Of a DNA stretch of 64,000 nt, positions 19,424 through 28,058 are shown in pieces. Every line of letters begins with the position of its first letter. The first letter of the stretch is position 1. A program made the translations under genes and the position numbers. The stretch is taken from assembly GCF_050434145.1 (NCBI RefSeq), contig NZ_JBNPVX010000011.1, positions 3,020-67,019 of the forward strand, given 5' to 3'. Under the pieces are notes generated by a model, which worked only from the letters and a program-made list of their open reading frames with translations, was not told where the DNA came from and made no database searches. Source of the DNA: JAISST01 sp050434145. GTDB taxonomy: Bacteria > Fusobacteriota > Fusobacteriia > Fusobacteriales > Fusobacteriaceae.

Positions 19424-19490
19424 GTTTTTATATCAAATTTAGTATGCAATAAAAATAACATAAATAAAAATCAGTAGGAGGAATCAAAGA

Positions 19491-20630
19491 ATGGAATTTA
19501 AAATTTCTAGAGAACATGAACTTTTCAGACAAATGATAAGAGAATTTGCTGAGAAAGAAGTAAAACCTTTAGCTGCAGAGATTGATGAACAAGAAAGATT
19601 TCCAAGAGAAACTGTCGAAAAAATGAAAGAGATTGGTTTGTTTGGAATTCCTATGCCTAAAGAATATGGAGGTGCTGGTGGTGACTATTTAATGTATGCT
19701 ATGGCAGTTGAAGAATTGTCAAAAGTATGTGCTACTACTGGTGTTATGTTATCTGCACATACTTCTTTGGGAACTTGGCCAATCTATAAGTATGGTACTC
19801 CAGCACAAAAGGAAAAATACTTACCAGATTTGTGTAGCGGAAAAAAATTAGGAGCGTTTGGACTGACTGAACCTAATGCTGGTACAGATGCAGCTTTACA
19901 ACAAACTGTAGCTGTACTAGATGGAGATAATTACATAATTAATGGTAGCAAAATATTCATAACTAATGCTGAAGAAGCAGACACTTATGTTGTTTTTGCT
20001 ATGACAGACAAATCAAAAGGTACAAAAGGAATATCTGCTTTTATATTGGAAAAAGGTATGAAAGGATTTTCTTTCGGAAAACATGAAAAAAAATTAGGAA
20101 TAAGAGGATCTGCTACTTGTGAATTAATATTTGAAGATGTAGTGGTTCCAAAAGAAAACTTATTAGGTGCTGAAGGAAAAGGATTTGGTATTGCAATGTC
20201 TACTCTAGATGGTGGTAGAATTGGTATAGCTTCTCAAGCTCTTGGAATTGCTCAAGGTGCACTTGATGAAACTGTGAAATATACTAAAGAAAGAAAACAA
20301 TTTGGAAGATCTATTGCACAATTCCAAAATACACAATTCCAAATGGCTGACCTTGATGTGAAAGTAGAAGCTTCTAGATTACTTGTTTATAAAGCTGCTT
20401 GGGCTGAATCTGTAGGAATTCCTCATGGATTATTTGCTGCTAGAGCAAAATTATATGCTGCAGAAACAGCTATGGAAGTAACTACCAAAGCTGTTCAATT
20501 CCATGGTGGATATGGATACACTAGAGATTATCCAGTAGAAAGAATGATGAGAGATGCAAAAATAACTGAAATATATGAAGGAACTTCAGAGGTTCAAAGA
20601 ATGGTTATTGCTGGAAATCTATTTAAATAA
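19491..20630 (+). CDS. bcd: Short-chain acyl-CoA dehydrogenase (butyryl-CoA dehydrogenase)
   Basis: 379 residues, the usual length. Family motifs: FGLTEPNAGTDAALQQT (FAD/substrate contact), FITNAEEAD, the GQALGIAQGALDETV-like helix, RKQFGRSIAQFQNTQFQMADL, and the C-terminal QFHGGYGYTRDYPVERMMRDAKI with EIYEGTSEVQRMVIAGNL. The glutamate in EIYEGTSE is the expected catalytic base of short-chain enzymes. It reduces crotonyl-CoA to butyryl-CoA with electrons from EtfAB, encoded directly downstream. In anaerobes this complex can bifurcate electrons to ferredoxin; whether it does so here is inference. Confidence 0.92.
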   Translation: MEFKISREHELFRQMIREFAEKEVKPLAAEIDEQERFPRETVEKMKEIGLFGIPMPKEYGGAGGDYLMYAMAVEELSKVCATTGVMLSAHTSLGTWPIYKYGTPAQKEKYLPDLCSGKKLGAFGLTEPNAGTDAALQQTVAVLDGDNYIINGSKIFITNAEEADTYVVFAMTDKSKGTKGISAFILEKGMKGFSFGKHEKKLGIRGSATCELIFEDVVVPKENLLGAEGKGFGIAMSTLDGGRIGIASQALGIAQGALDETVKYTKERKQFGRSIAQFQNTQFQMADLDVKVEASRLLVYKAAWAESVGIPHGLFAARAKLYAAETAMEVTTKAVQFHGGYGYTRDYPVERMMRDAKITEIYEGTSEVQRMVIAGNLFK

Positions 20631-20678
20631 AATAAGATTTGCTAAATAATTTATCAAAAATTTTATGGAGGATTGAAG

Positions 20679-21467
20679 ATGAATATAGTAGTTTGTATAA
20701 AACAAGTTCCTGATACAACAGAAATCAAGTTAGATCCAATCAAAGGAACATTAATAAGAGATGGAGTTCCTAGTATTATGAACCCTGATGATAAAGCTGG
20801 TCTTGAAGAAGCTTTGGTGCTTAAAGATAAATATAATGCTCATGTTACTGTAATAACTATGGGCCCACCACAAGCAGAAGCTATTTTGAGAGAGGCTTAT
20901 GCAATGGGTGTAGATAGAGCTATTCTTCTAACTGATAGAAAATTTGGTGGCGCTGACACATTAGCTACTTCTAATACAATTGCTGCTGCTCTAAAAAAAT
21001 TAGATATAGATTTAATCATAGCTGGAAGACAAGCTATTGATGGTGATACTGCACAAGTAGGACCACAAATAGCTGAACATTTGGGATTACCACAAGTTTC
21101 TTATGTAAAAGAAATGGAGTATGCTGAAGCATCTAAAACTCTAACTATCAAAAGAGCTGTAGAAGATGGGTACTATCTTATGGAAGTAGAGTTACCTGCT
21201 CTAGTTACTGTTCTTACAGAGGCTAATAGTCCTAGATATATGAGAGTAAAGGGAATAGTAGAAGCTTTCGATAAACCTATCGAAACTTGGACATTTGAGG
21301 ATATTAGTATAGATGAAAATATCGTTGGTTTGAAAGGTTCCCCTACAAAAGTTAAAAAGTCATTCACTAAAGGTGCTAAACAAGCTGGTAAAGTGTTTGA
21401 TAACTTGGATACAAGAGAAGCTGTTAACTTGATTATAGAAAAATTAAAAGAAAAATTTGTTATTTAA
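20679..21467 (+). CDS. etfB: Electron transfer flavoprotein beta subunit
   Basis: 262 residues. ATG 20679 is preferred because GGAGGA (20667-20672) ends 6 bases before it; the in-frame TTG 20673 abuts the ribosome site. It begins MNIVVCIKQVPDTTEIKLD, typical of bifurcating-type EtfB, and contains AGRQAIDGDTAQVGPQIAE and ALVTVLTEANSPRYMRVKGI. With EtfA it forms the FAD/NADH module that serves the acyl-CoA dehydrogenase encoded upstream. It lies 48 bases after bcd and 32 bases before etfA. Confidence 0.93.
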   Translation: MNIVVCIKQVPDTTEIKLDPIKGTLIRDGVPSIMNPDDKAGLEEALVLKDKYNAHVTVITMGPPQAEAILREAYAMGVDRAILLTDRKFGGADTLATSNTIAAALKKLDIDLIIAGRQAIDGDTAQVGPQIAEHLGLPQVSYVKEMEYAEASKTLTIKRAVEDGYYLMEVELPALVTVLTEANSPRYMRVKGIVEAFDKPIETWTFEDISIDENIVGLKGSPTKVKKSFTKGAKQAGKVFDNLDTREAVNLIIEKLKEKFVI

Positions 21468-21499
21468 CAAATGAACCTTAGAAGAAAGGAGATATGATA

Positions 21500-22501
21500 A
21501 TGAATTTAAATGATTATAAAGGAATATTAGTCTTTGCTGAGCAAAGAGATGGTGTATTACAAAATGTTGGTCTTGAATTAATTGGAAAAGCTAAAGAATT
21601 AGCTACAAAATTACAAGGTGGAGTTACTGCTGCTCTTATTGGAGCTAATGTAGAAGGTCTTGCAAAAGATCTTGTTGCATATGGTGCTGATGAAGTAATA
21701 GTAGTAGATCAAGCAAAACTTGAAGTATATGATACTGAAGCTTATACACAAGTTTTTAAAGCTATTATAGATGCAAAAAAACCTGAAATAGTTCTATTCG
21801 GAGCTACTACATTGGGAAGAGATTTGGCTCCTCGTGTATCTTCTAGAGTCGTTACTGGACTTACAGCTGACTGTACAAAATTAGAAGTAAATGATGAAGG
21901 TGGATTAGAAATGACAAGACCTGCTTTTGGTGGGAACTTGATGGCTACTATCATCTGTCCTGACCATAGACCTCAAATGTCTACTGTAAGACCAGGAGTT
22001 ATGCAAAAATTGGAAAAAGATGCTGCTAGAACTGGAAAAATTGAAAAAATGGATGTTACTTTAGATACATCTAAATTAAAAGTAAAAGTAAAAGAAATAG
22101 TAAAAGAAACTAAAAACAAAGTAGATATTGCTGATGCAAGTATTCTTGTTTCTGGTGGAAGAGGAATCGGAAGTGCAGATAATTTCTGTGCTTTGCAAGC
22201 TGTTGCAGATGAAATAGGTGCTACTGTATCTGCTTCAAGAGGGGCTGTAGATGCTGGTTACCTTGGACATGATAGACAAGTAGGACAAACTGGTAAAACA
22301 GTAAGACCTGACATCTATTTTGCTTGTGGTATATCTGGAGCTATCCAACATATTGCTGGTATGGAAGAATCTGAGTATATTATAGCTATCAATAAAGATG
22401 CTAATGCCCCTATGTTTGACCTTGCTAGTATTGGTATTGTTGGAGATGCTAACAAAATTATGCCTTTATTGGCTGAATCATTAAAATCAGCAAAAAAATA
22501 A
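21500..22501 (+). CDS. etfA: Electron transfer flavoprotein alpha subunit
   Basis: 333 residues. Two in-frame ATGs exist; 21500 is chosen because AGGAGA (21487-21492) is 7 bases upstream, while 21494 would leave one base. The C-terminal FAD domain is clear: VSGGRGIGSADNFCALQAVAD, SRGAVDAGYLGHDRQVGQTGK, PDIYFACGISGAIQHIAGM and the AINKDANAPMFDLASIGIVGD end. It partners with EtfB and terminates the operon; a strong terminator follows 22 bases after the stop codon. Confidence 0.94.
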   Translation: MNLNDYKGILVFAEQRDGVLQNVGLELIGKAKELATKLQGGVTAALIGANVEGLAKDLVAYGADEVIVVDQAKLEVYDTEAYTQVFKAIIDAKKPEIVLFGATTLGRDLAPRVSSRVVTGLTADCTKLEVNDEGGLEMTRPAFGGNLMATIICPDHRPQMSTVRPGVMQKLEKDAARTGKIEKMDVTLDTSKLKVKVKEIVKETKNKVDIADASILVSGGRGIGSADNFCALQAVADEIGATVSASRGAVDAGYLGHDRQVGQTGKTVRPDIYFACGISGAIQHIAGMEESEYIIAINKDANAPMFDLASIGIVGDANKIMPLLAESLKSAKK

Positions 22502-22523
22502 TATTAAATATGTTTCATTAACT

Positions 22524-22556
22524 AAGTCGAAGAAATTATTTTCTTCGACTTTTTAT
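22524..22556 (+). terminator. Terminator of the crt-bcd-etfBA operon
   Basis: 11-base stem (AAGTCGAAGAA at 22524-22534 and TTCTTCGACTT at 22541-22551) with a 6-base loop, followed by TTTT. Confidence 0.85.
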
Positions 22557-22587
22557 AATGTTAATGTTAAAGTCTTATTAAATAAAA

Positions 22588-22611
22588 AGAAAAGCAGTTT
22601 CCCACTTTTCT
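22588..22611 (-). terminator. Probable terminator of the MaoC-type hydratase gene
   Basis: AGAAAAG and CTTTTCT arms (22588-22594 and 22605-22611) with an imperfect inner stem. Read on the minus strand the hairpin is followed by TTTTTATTT. It lies 85 bases past the stop codon at 22697. Confidence 0.5.
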
Positions 22612-22696
22612 AATTATGATATTTATGCAACTCCTATTTTTATTATTTATTTTATTATTTATGTGATTTCTATAAAAATTTACTAATATTAATTTT

Positions 22697-23104
22697 CTAG
22701 TTTTTCTTTAATATTTTTGCCTGTCCTTTCAAAACCTCTTTACCATCCTGATTCTTGCATATAGTTTCCAAAAGTATTACATTTTTATCTGAAACTATTT
22801 CTAATACCTCTACACTAGCTTCTATTGTGTCACCAAAATAAACTGGTGCTACAAATTTCATGTCTTGCCCCATATAAATACTTCCTTCTCCTGGTAATTT
22901 TGTCCCAATGACTGCCGATATTAACCCTGCAGTCAGCATTCCATGGGCTATTCGATGCTTAAACATTGTGCTTTTTGCGTATTCTTCATCAAGATGTGCT
23001 GGATTTACATCCAAAGTGATTCCTGAATATAAAATAACATCCGTCTCTGTTATTGTTTTTCTTATACTCGCCTTCATTCCAGTTTTTATATCTTCAAATT
23101 TCAT
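22697..23104 (-). CDS. MaoC-like (R)-specific enoyl-CoA hydratase
   Basis: 135 residues, hot-dog fold. The hydratase-2 motif is present: YSGITLDVNPAHLDEEYA with the Asp/His catalytic pair (DVNPAH), then RIAHGMLTAGLISAVIGTKLPG and FVAPVYFGDTIEASVEV. ATG 23104 has a GGAGG Shine-Dalgarno. It would hydrate trans-2-enoyl-CoA to the (R)-3-hydroxyacyl-CoA, the opposite stereochemistry to the crotonases at 18638 and 28059, which suggests entry or exit of (R)-3-hydroxybutyryl-CoA. It lies convergent to etfA and about 260 bases downstream of the CoA-transferase gene on the same strand. Confidence 0.85.
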   Translation of the reverse strand: MKFEDIKTGMKASIRKTITETDVILYSGITLDVNPAHLDEEYAKSTMFKHRIAHGMLTAGLISAVIGTKLPGEGSIYMGQDMKFVAPVYFGDTIEASVEVLEIVSDKNVILLETICKNQDGKEVLKGQAKILKKN

Positions 23105-23363
23105 TTTGCCTCCAAATATTACAATATTATGGGGCCATTACCAAACTATTTTAAAAATATATCTCAAATCAAGATCCCATTATAATATGGTAATGTCCTT
23201 AAATATAAAATAAATTAGTTAGAAAATTTTAGAATTATTCCCTATTTATCTTTTTTAATACAACTTTCTTATTTTTTATATTGAGTTTCTGCAATAAAAC
23301 ATAACATAAATATTATTTATTAAATAATATATTGGACAATAAAAGTTGCACTATTAAAAATAA

Positions 23364-24920
23364 TTATAAAATTAATCCCATTTTTTCCTTACTAAATATT
23401 CTTGAATCCATCAATTTTAGTTCATTACTTATTATAGGTATAAATTCCATTTGATTTAAAATATCTTTTTCCAAATCAACACCAGGAGCTATTTCTATCA
23501 ATGTTAATCCTTCTTTTTTTAATTGAAAAACAGCTCTTTCTGTTACATAAATAACTTTTTTATTGTTTTCCTTTGCTACATTACCACTAAAAGTAATTTG
23601 TTCTACATTATTTATAAATTTCTTTATTTTTCCTTCTGATAATATTTTTAACTTACCATTGTCCACATCTACTTTCAGTCCATTGGCAGTGAATGTTCCT
23701 AAAAATACAACTTCTTTTGCATTTTGTGTTATATTAATAAATCCACCACAACCAGCTATCTTAGTCCCAAATTTAGATACATTTATGTTTCCAAATTGAT
23801 CACATTGAGCAAGTCCTAGAAAAGCCATGTCTAATCCTCCACCATCATAGAAGTCAAATTGTGATGCTTGATCTATAATACATGCTGGATTAATTGAGGC
23901 ACCAAAATTAAGTCCACCCTCTGGAGTACCACCAATAACCCCTGGCTCTACAGTTGGTACGAAATATTCCTCTTGTCCTTCTTCATTCAAAACCTTTGCT
24001 ATTACTTCAGGCATTCCTATCCCATAATTTAAAACAGTTTTATCTCTCGATAATAACATAGCACATCTTCTTGAAATCATCTTTCGCTCATCAAATGGTA
24101 CTATACTTTGTTCAATAATTTCACTTGTAATCTTTCGACTTACATAGTCAGGATTAAAATCATGGATATATGTCTGTTTATTATATTCAGGCACTTCAGA
24201 AACCACTATATAATCAACCATAATTCCTGGAATAATTACATCATGAGGTTGAATTGTACCTGTTTTTACTCTTTTTTTCACTTGTACTATTACTTTTCCA
24301 CCAGCATTTCTTATGGCTGTTGCTATAGAGAGTTTCTCTCCTGTTAATGGTTCTTCCTCACATGAAATATTTCCTTCCTCATCTGCAGAAGTTCCTTTTA
24401 GTATTGCTACATCCCCTTTTTGACCATGAAAGAATAAAACTTCCCTTCCATTTAGCTTTATTTTTTCTACTATATCATCTTGTGTGACACTATTCAATTT
24501 TCCACCTTGTAAATCTGGATCAACAAAAGTTCCCAATCCCACATGAGATATAGTTCCAGGTTTTTTTGCTGCCATATCCCTGAACATTTGTGCCACTACA
24601 CCTTGTGGCAAATTATACGCCTCTATATCATTATTATTAGCTAATTTACCAATGGCAGGTCCCAATCCCCAGTGTCCGCCTATAGCTTTTTTTAACATTC
24701 CTTTGTGACCAAATCTGTTTAATCCTTGTGTTTTACTATCACCAAAACCAGCAGCAAACATTATTGTAAGATTTTTAGGGGTATTTTTCTCTAGAAAAGA
24801 TTTTTCCATTTCAAAAAGAATCTCCTCTGGAATTCCTATACCAACAAAACCACTTAACAACAAAAATGAATTGTCTTTAATTAAGTTAGCAGCCTCTGAT
24901 GCATTTATAAACTTAGACAT
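23364..24920 (-). CDS. Two-domain acyl-CoA:acetate/3-ketoacid CoA-transferase (YdiF/Pct type)
   Basis: 518 residues, a fusion of the alpha-like and beta-like family I CoA-transferase halves. The N-terminal half holds SGFVGIGIPEEIL and FAAGFGDSKTQGLNRFGHKG. The C-terminal half starts near residue 290 with LNYGIGMPEVIAKVL, and the catalytic glutamate is in PTVEPGVIGGTPEGGLNFG. MAFLGLAQCDQFGNINVSKFG is also typical of YdiF/propionate-CoA-transferase proteins. The likely reaction is CoA exchange between acetyl-CoA and a short-chain acid such as butyrate, propionate, lactate or hydroxybutyrate; the acid cannot be fixed. It is divergent from the LysR regulator at 25609 and has a strong promoter with an operator-like box. 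Confidence 0.85.
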   Translation of the reverse strand: MSKFINASEAANLIKDNSFLLLSGFVGIGIPEEILFEMEKSFLEKNTPKNLTIMFAAGFGDSKTQGLNRFGHKGMLKKAIGGHWGLGPAIGKLANNNDIEAYNLPQGVVAQMFRDMAAKKPGTISHVGLGTFVDPDLQGGKLNSVTQDDIVEKIKLNGREVLFFHGQKGDVAILKGTSADEEGNISCEEEPLTGEKLSIATAIRNAGGKVIVQVKKRVKTGTIQPHDVIIPGIMVDYIVVSEVPEYNKQTYIHDFNPDYVSRKITSEIIEQSIVPFDERKMISRRCAMLLSRDKTVLNYGIGMPEVIAKVLNEEGQEEYFVPTVEPGVIGGTPEGGLNFGASINPACIIDQASQFDFYDGGGLDMAFLGLAQCDQFGNINVSKFGTKIAGCGGFINITQNAKEVVFLGTFTANGLKVDVDNGKLKILSEGKIKKFINNVEQITFSGNVAKENNKKVIYVTERAVFQLKKEGLTLIEIAPGVDLEKDILNQMEFIPIISNELKLMDSRIFSKEKMGLIL

Positions 24921-24983
24921 TAAATCAGCTCCTTTTGTAATTTTTTTGAAAATTTTGAGTATTTTGATTTAAAACTAAGTCAC

Positions 24984-24993
24984 ATTATCCCAA
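24984..24993. promoter_or_regulatory. Operator-like box shared with the GntP permease promoter
   Basis: ATTATCCCAA at 24984-24993 recurs at 26646-26655 in front of the GntP-type permease gene. Both copies lie in the presumed 5' leader, about 55-65 bases upstream of the start codon. This is a candidate site for the LysR regulator encoded between them. Confidence 0.4.
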
Positions 24994-25023
24994 TTTGTTA
25001 TATTTTTCTGATTTACTAATTGG

Positions 25024-25052
25024 ATTATAGTTTTTACTTTTTTAAAAGTCAA
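25024..25052 (-). promoter_or_regulatory. Promoter of the CoA-transferase gene
   Basis: On the minus strand TTGACT (25052-25047) and TATAAT (25029-25024) are exactly 17 bases apart, about 100 bases upstream of the start at 24920. Confidence 0.7.
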
Positions 25053-25284
25053 TATAATTTTTTCTATGAAAATTTCTTGAAAAATAATTTTCATTTTTTT
25101 GTATTTTTATATTTTTTTCAAATATGTTAGAATATGCATATAAAAAGGATTTTAATTAGTTTTATATATTGTCTTCATGAAATTCATTCATATACTATAT
25201 GATAAAATACCATTTAGTATAAAATTATAAGTGATATATAATTCTATTGTATATAAACTAAATAATTTTTTATCTTTCTTTTTT

Positions 25285-25588
25285 AGGCAGTTGCAAAGTA
25301 CAAAGTTATCTTTATTATTTTTGCAAAAGATTTATTATATAAATAAATCTTTTGGGGTTTGGGGCCTGCCTCCAAAAGTGCTGAGCCGCTGCTTGTGGCT
25401 CTCTACATTCGCTGACATCACGACATACTATCCACATAAGCAAAATATCGTGTCTAAGACATTCATTTTGCTAACTGGATAGCAAGACACTGCACAATCC
25501 CGACACAGTCAAGCATAGCTTGGCTGGAAGAAAAGAAAAATTAATAGAAGTGTGAATTTTACAAGTAAAAAATAGTTTTGCAACAGCT
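25285..25588. repeat. MITE-like dispersed repeat, copy A (full-length, about 300 bp)
   Basis: Left end GGCAGTTGCAAAG (from 25286) and right end TTTTGCAACAGC (to 25587) are inverted repeats. The interior contains the TTTTGGGGTTTGGGG block and the CTAACTGGATAGCAAG block found in other copies (36457, 38256). It has no coding capacity. It lies directly in front of the LysR gene, ending about 16 bases before its Shine-Dalgarno. Confidence 0.7.
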
Positions 25589-25608
25589 TATTTCTTTATT
25601 TTTAGGAG

Positions 25609-26502
25609 GTGTTTATTATCAATATCAATTTAAAGTTATTAAAATATTTTATAGAAATCTCTAATTGTAAAAGTTTTACAGGTGCTTCTAAGAGTTTGTA
25701 TCTTTGTCAATCTGCATTAAGCAAGGCAATAAAAACATTTGAAAGTGAATTAGGACTTACTTTAATTGATAGGACATATAAAAATTTTCAACTAACACCA
25801 GAAGGGCAGTTATTATATGAAAATGGCACTATTGCCCTTAAAGTAATTGATGAGCAATTGAAAAAATTGCATGATAGTATTAGTTCTGAAAAAGGTAGAA
25901 TCAAAGTTGGTGTGCCTCCAGTAATTAGTACAATATATTTCACATCAACTATTCAAGAATTTAGAAATCAATATCCTAATATTCATTTGGATGTAATTGA
26001 AGCTGGAGCAAATACAGTTAAAAATAAAGTGGAAAGTGGTGAAATAGACATTGGTGTTGTTATTCTTCCATTTTGTTCTAATGATTTTTATGTAACTCCT
26101 GTCTTTCATTCTGATAATGTTGCTATAGTCCACAAAAAGCATCATCTTGCAAAACAAAATGAAATTAACTTAATTCAGTTAAGAGAAGAACCTTTGATAA
26201 TATTAAATGAAACTTATATGCTTCATGATAAAATCAAAGAAATATGTAATTTTGTAGGGTTTGAACCAAATATAATTTGTAAAAGTTCTCAATGGGATTT
26301 TATTGCAGAAATGGTTGCATTAAATCAGGGCACTAGTATCTTACCACGACCTATTTTAAGTAAATTCCATTCAAAAAATATTAAGATACTGACTATTAAA
26401 GAACCTGAATTTCCTTGGGAAATTGCTCTTATCATAAGAAAAGATAAATATGTCTCAAAAGCTATGAAATTGTTTGTTGATTTTGTAAAAAACATAAAAT
26501 AA
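25609..26502 (+). CDS. LysR-family transcriptional regulator
   Basis: 297 residues if started at GTG 25609. The N-terminal winged helix is clear: LKYFIEISNCKSFTGASKSL, CQSALSKAIKTFESELG, LIDRTYKNFQLTPEGQLLY. The effector domain follows with GRIKVGVPPVISTIYF and PIFHSD/VAIVHKKHHLA-like segments. The start is odd. The Shine-Dalgarno AGGAGGT (25604-25610) overlaps the GTG, and the position where initiation would be expected (25615-25620) reads ATT ATC, so a rare AUU/AUC start is possible. The gene lies between a divergent CoA-transferase gene and a GntP-type permease/crotonase pair and probably controls both. Its upstream DNA has been replaced by a MITE-like repeat. Confidence 0.85.
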   Translation: MFIININLKLLKYFIEISNCKSFTGASKSLYLCQSALSKAIKTFESELGLTLIDRTYKNFQLTPEGQLLYENGTIALKVIDEQLKKLHDSISSEKGRIKVGVPPVISTIYFTSTIQEFRNQYPNIHLDVIEAGANTVKNKVESGEIDIGVVILPFCSNDFYVTPVFHSDNVAIVHKKHHLAKQNEINLIQLREEPLIILNETYMLHDKIKEICNFVGFEPNIICKSSQWDFIAEMVALNQGTSILPRPILSKFHSKNIKILTIKEPEFPWEIALIIRKDKYVSKAMKLFVDFVKNIK

Positions 26503-26597
26503 TATTTTATATCAAATGATAACAAATCAAAGTTTAGATTTTACCCATATTTAAATGTGTTATAATTTTTTTTCATACTAGAATGAATTTTTAATAT

Positions 26598-26626
26598 TTT
26601 ACTTAATCGTACTATTAAAGTATAAT
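26598..26626 (+). promoter_or_regulatory. Promoter of the GntP-type permease gene
   Basis: TTTACT (26598-26603) and TATAAT (26621-26626) at 17-base spacing, upstream of the palindrome at 26641-26663. Confidence 0.6.
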
Positions 26627-26640
26627 TTCATCATAAACTA

Positions 26641-26663
26641 ATCATATTATCCCAAAATATGAT
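26641..26663. promoter_or_regulatory. Palindromic operator-like site before the GntP permease gene
   Basis: ATCATATT (26641-26648) and AATATGAT (26656-26663) form a perfect 8-base inverted repeat around ATCCCAA. This has the LysR-type T-N11-A geometry and shares the 10-mer ATTATCCCAA with 24984-24993. Confidence 0.5.
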
Positions 26664-26709
26664 TATTATATTTCTGATTTATATAACTTTAATTTTAAGG
26701 AGTATAATT

Positions 26710-28032
26710 ATGATTGGTATACTTTTAGGTTTATTATTATTAGTATTTCTTTGTTATAAAGGCTATTCCATTATATGGGTAGCACCTGTATCAGCCATGG
26801 TTGTAGCAATATTTGGATTTGGATTAAATGGATCAGTTTTATTAGAAGCATATACAGAAAAATATATGTCTTCTCTGGCAACTTTTACTAAATCATGGTT
26901 CCCACTGTTTTTCTTAGGAGCAGTTTTTGGAAAAATGATGGACTTAACTGGTTCTGCTAGTGCTGTAGCTAGGCTTTTAGTAAAACATATAGGAGTCAAA
27001 AGAGCTCTCTTAGCTGTAGTAGTCAGCTGTGCAGTCCTTACATATGGTGGTGTAAGTTTATTTGTTGTTGTATTTGCTATATACCCTTTGGCTATTTCAT
27101 TATATAGAGAAGCTAATCTTCCAAGAAGATTGATTCCTGGAGCAATTGCCTTAGGTGCATTTACATTTACAATGACAGCTTTTCCTGGAAGTCCACAGTT
27201 AAACAATATTATTGCAGGAAAATATTTCAATACAACACCTTATGCGGCACCAATTATGGGGATTGTAGCTGGATTGATTATGTTTTTTGGTGGATATCTG
27301 TATCTACATTGGAAACAAGAAAAATTAGTTAAAGCTGGCGAAGTTTTCACAGAACCTTCCTCTAATATAGATTCTAGTGAAAAAGATGAAAATTTACCAA
27401 ATGAGTATATTGCACTATTACCTCTTATAATTGTTGTAGTAGCCTTATATATTCTAAGTAAAATTATCAATTTACCTATAACTCCAGCAAGTATCTTATC
27501 TCTTTTGTTAGGAAATCTTGCTGTTGCATTGTTAAACATTAATAAGGCAAAAATTTTTATTAAAGCTTTAAATGAAGGTGGTAATGGGTCAGTTATTGCT
27601 ATATTAAATACTGCTGCAGCTGTTGGCTTTGGTGGTGTTGTTCGGGCAGTTCCTGGATTTCAAATATTGACTGACAAGTTATTATCTATGAAAGCAAGTC
27701 CACTTATATCAGAAGCTTTATCTATAACACTACTGGCTGGTGCAACTGGTTCATCATCTGGTGGTATGGGGATTGCTCTCGAAGCTCTTGGTAGTCAATA
27801 CGTAGAGTTAGCTAGCCAACTTGGTATTAATATTGAGGCCTTTCATAGGGTTGCTACAGTGGCATCTGGTGGATTGGATTCTCTTCCTCATTGTGGTGCA
27901 GTACTTACTTTGCTTGCTGTTACTGGCATGACTCATAAAGATTCCTATAATGATATTGGTATGGTAACTTGTGTGATTCCGCTAGTATCATTAGCAGCAT
28001 GTATTATTCTTGGGATGTTTGGTATTGTATAA
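26710..28032 (+). CDS. GntP-family permease (organic acid/proton symporter)
   Basis: 440 residues from ATG 26710, which has AAGGAG 7 bases upstream; the longer frame from 26659 runs through the operator-like palindrome. It is an inner-membrane protein with about twelve hydrophobic segments. GntP-type features include LATFTKSWFPLFFLGAVFGKMM, SCAVLTYGGVSLFVVVFAIYPLA, GATGSSSGGMGIALEALG and the ASGGLDSLPHCGAVLTLLAVTG segment near the C-terminus. The family moves gluconate, D-serine or 3-hydroxybutyrate. Placement next to a crotonase, a CoA-transferase and a LysR regulator favours a short-chain hydroxy or keto acid; this is inference. Confidence 0.8.
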   Translation: MIGILLGLLLLVFLCYKGYSIIWVAPVSAMVVAIFGFGLNGSVLLEAYTEKYMSSLATFTKSWFPLFFLGAVFGKMMDLTGSASAVARLLVKHIGVKRALLAVVVSCAVLTYGGVSLFVVVFAIYPLAISLYREANLPRRLIPGAIALGAFTFTMTAFPGSPQLNNIIAGKYFNTTPYAAPIMGIVAGLIMFFGGYLYLHWKQEKLVKAGEVFTEPSSNIDSSEKDENLPNEYIALLPLIIVVVALYILSKIINLPITPASILSLLLGNLAVALLNINKAKIFIKALNEGGNGSVIAILNTAAAVGFGGVVRAVPGFQILTDKLLSMKASPLISEALSITLLAGATGSSSGGMGIALEALGSQYVELASQLGINIEAFHRVATVASGGLDSLPHCGAVLTLLAVTGMTHKDSYNDIGMVTCVIPLVSLAACIILGMFGIV

Positions 28033-28058
28033 TTTTATATTATAAAAAAGGTGGTTTT

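Larger units (their letters stand above)
24921..25284. other. Divergent regulatory region of the CoA-transferase gene
   Basis: AT-rich region between the CoA-transferase gene and the inserted repeat at 25285. It contains the CoA-transferase promoter, the ATTATCCCAA box, and an inverted pair CCAATT (24990-24995)/AATTGG (25018-25023). No gene is seen. Confidence 0.5.

Noticed and set aside
25231..25482. 83-codon frame overlapping the repeat before the LysR gene
   Set aside because: It lies across repeat copy A, is not preserved in other copies of the family, and has no ribosome site.
25350..25520. tRNA-like or structured RNA inside repeat copy A (GC-richer segment with small palindromes)
   Set aside because: No T-loop, anticodon arm or CCA layout; segments recur in other repeat copies with deletions, so it is better explained as repeat interior.
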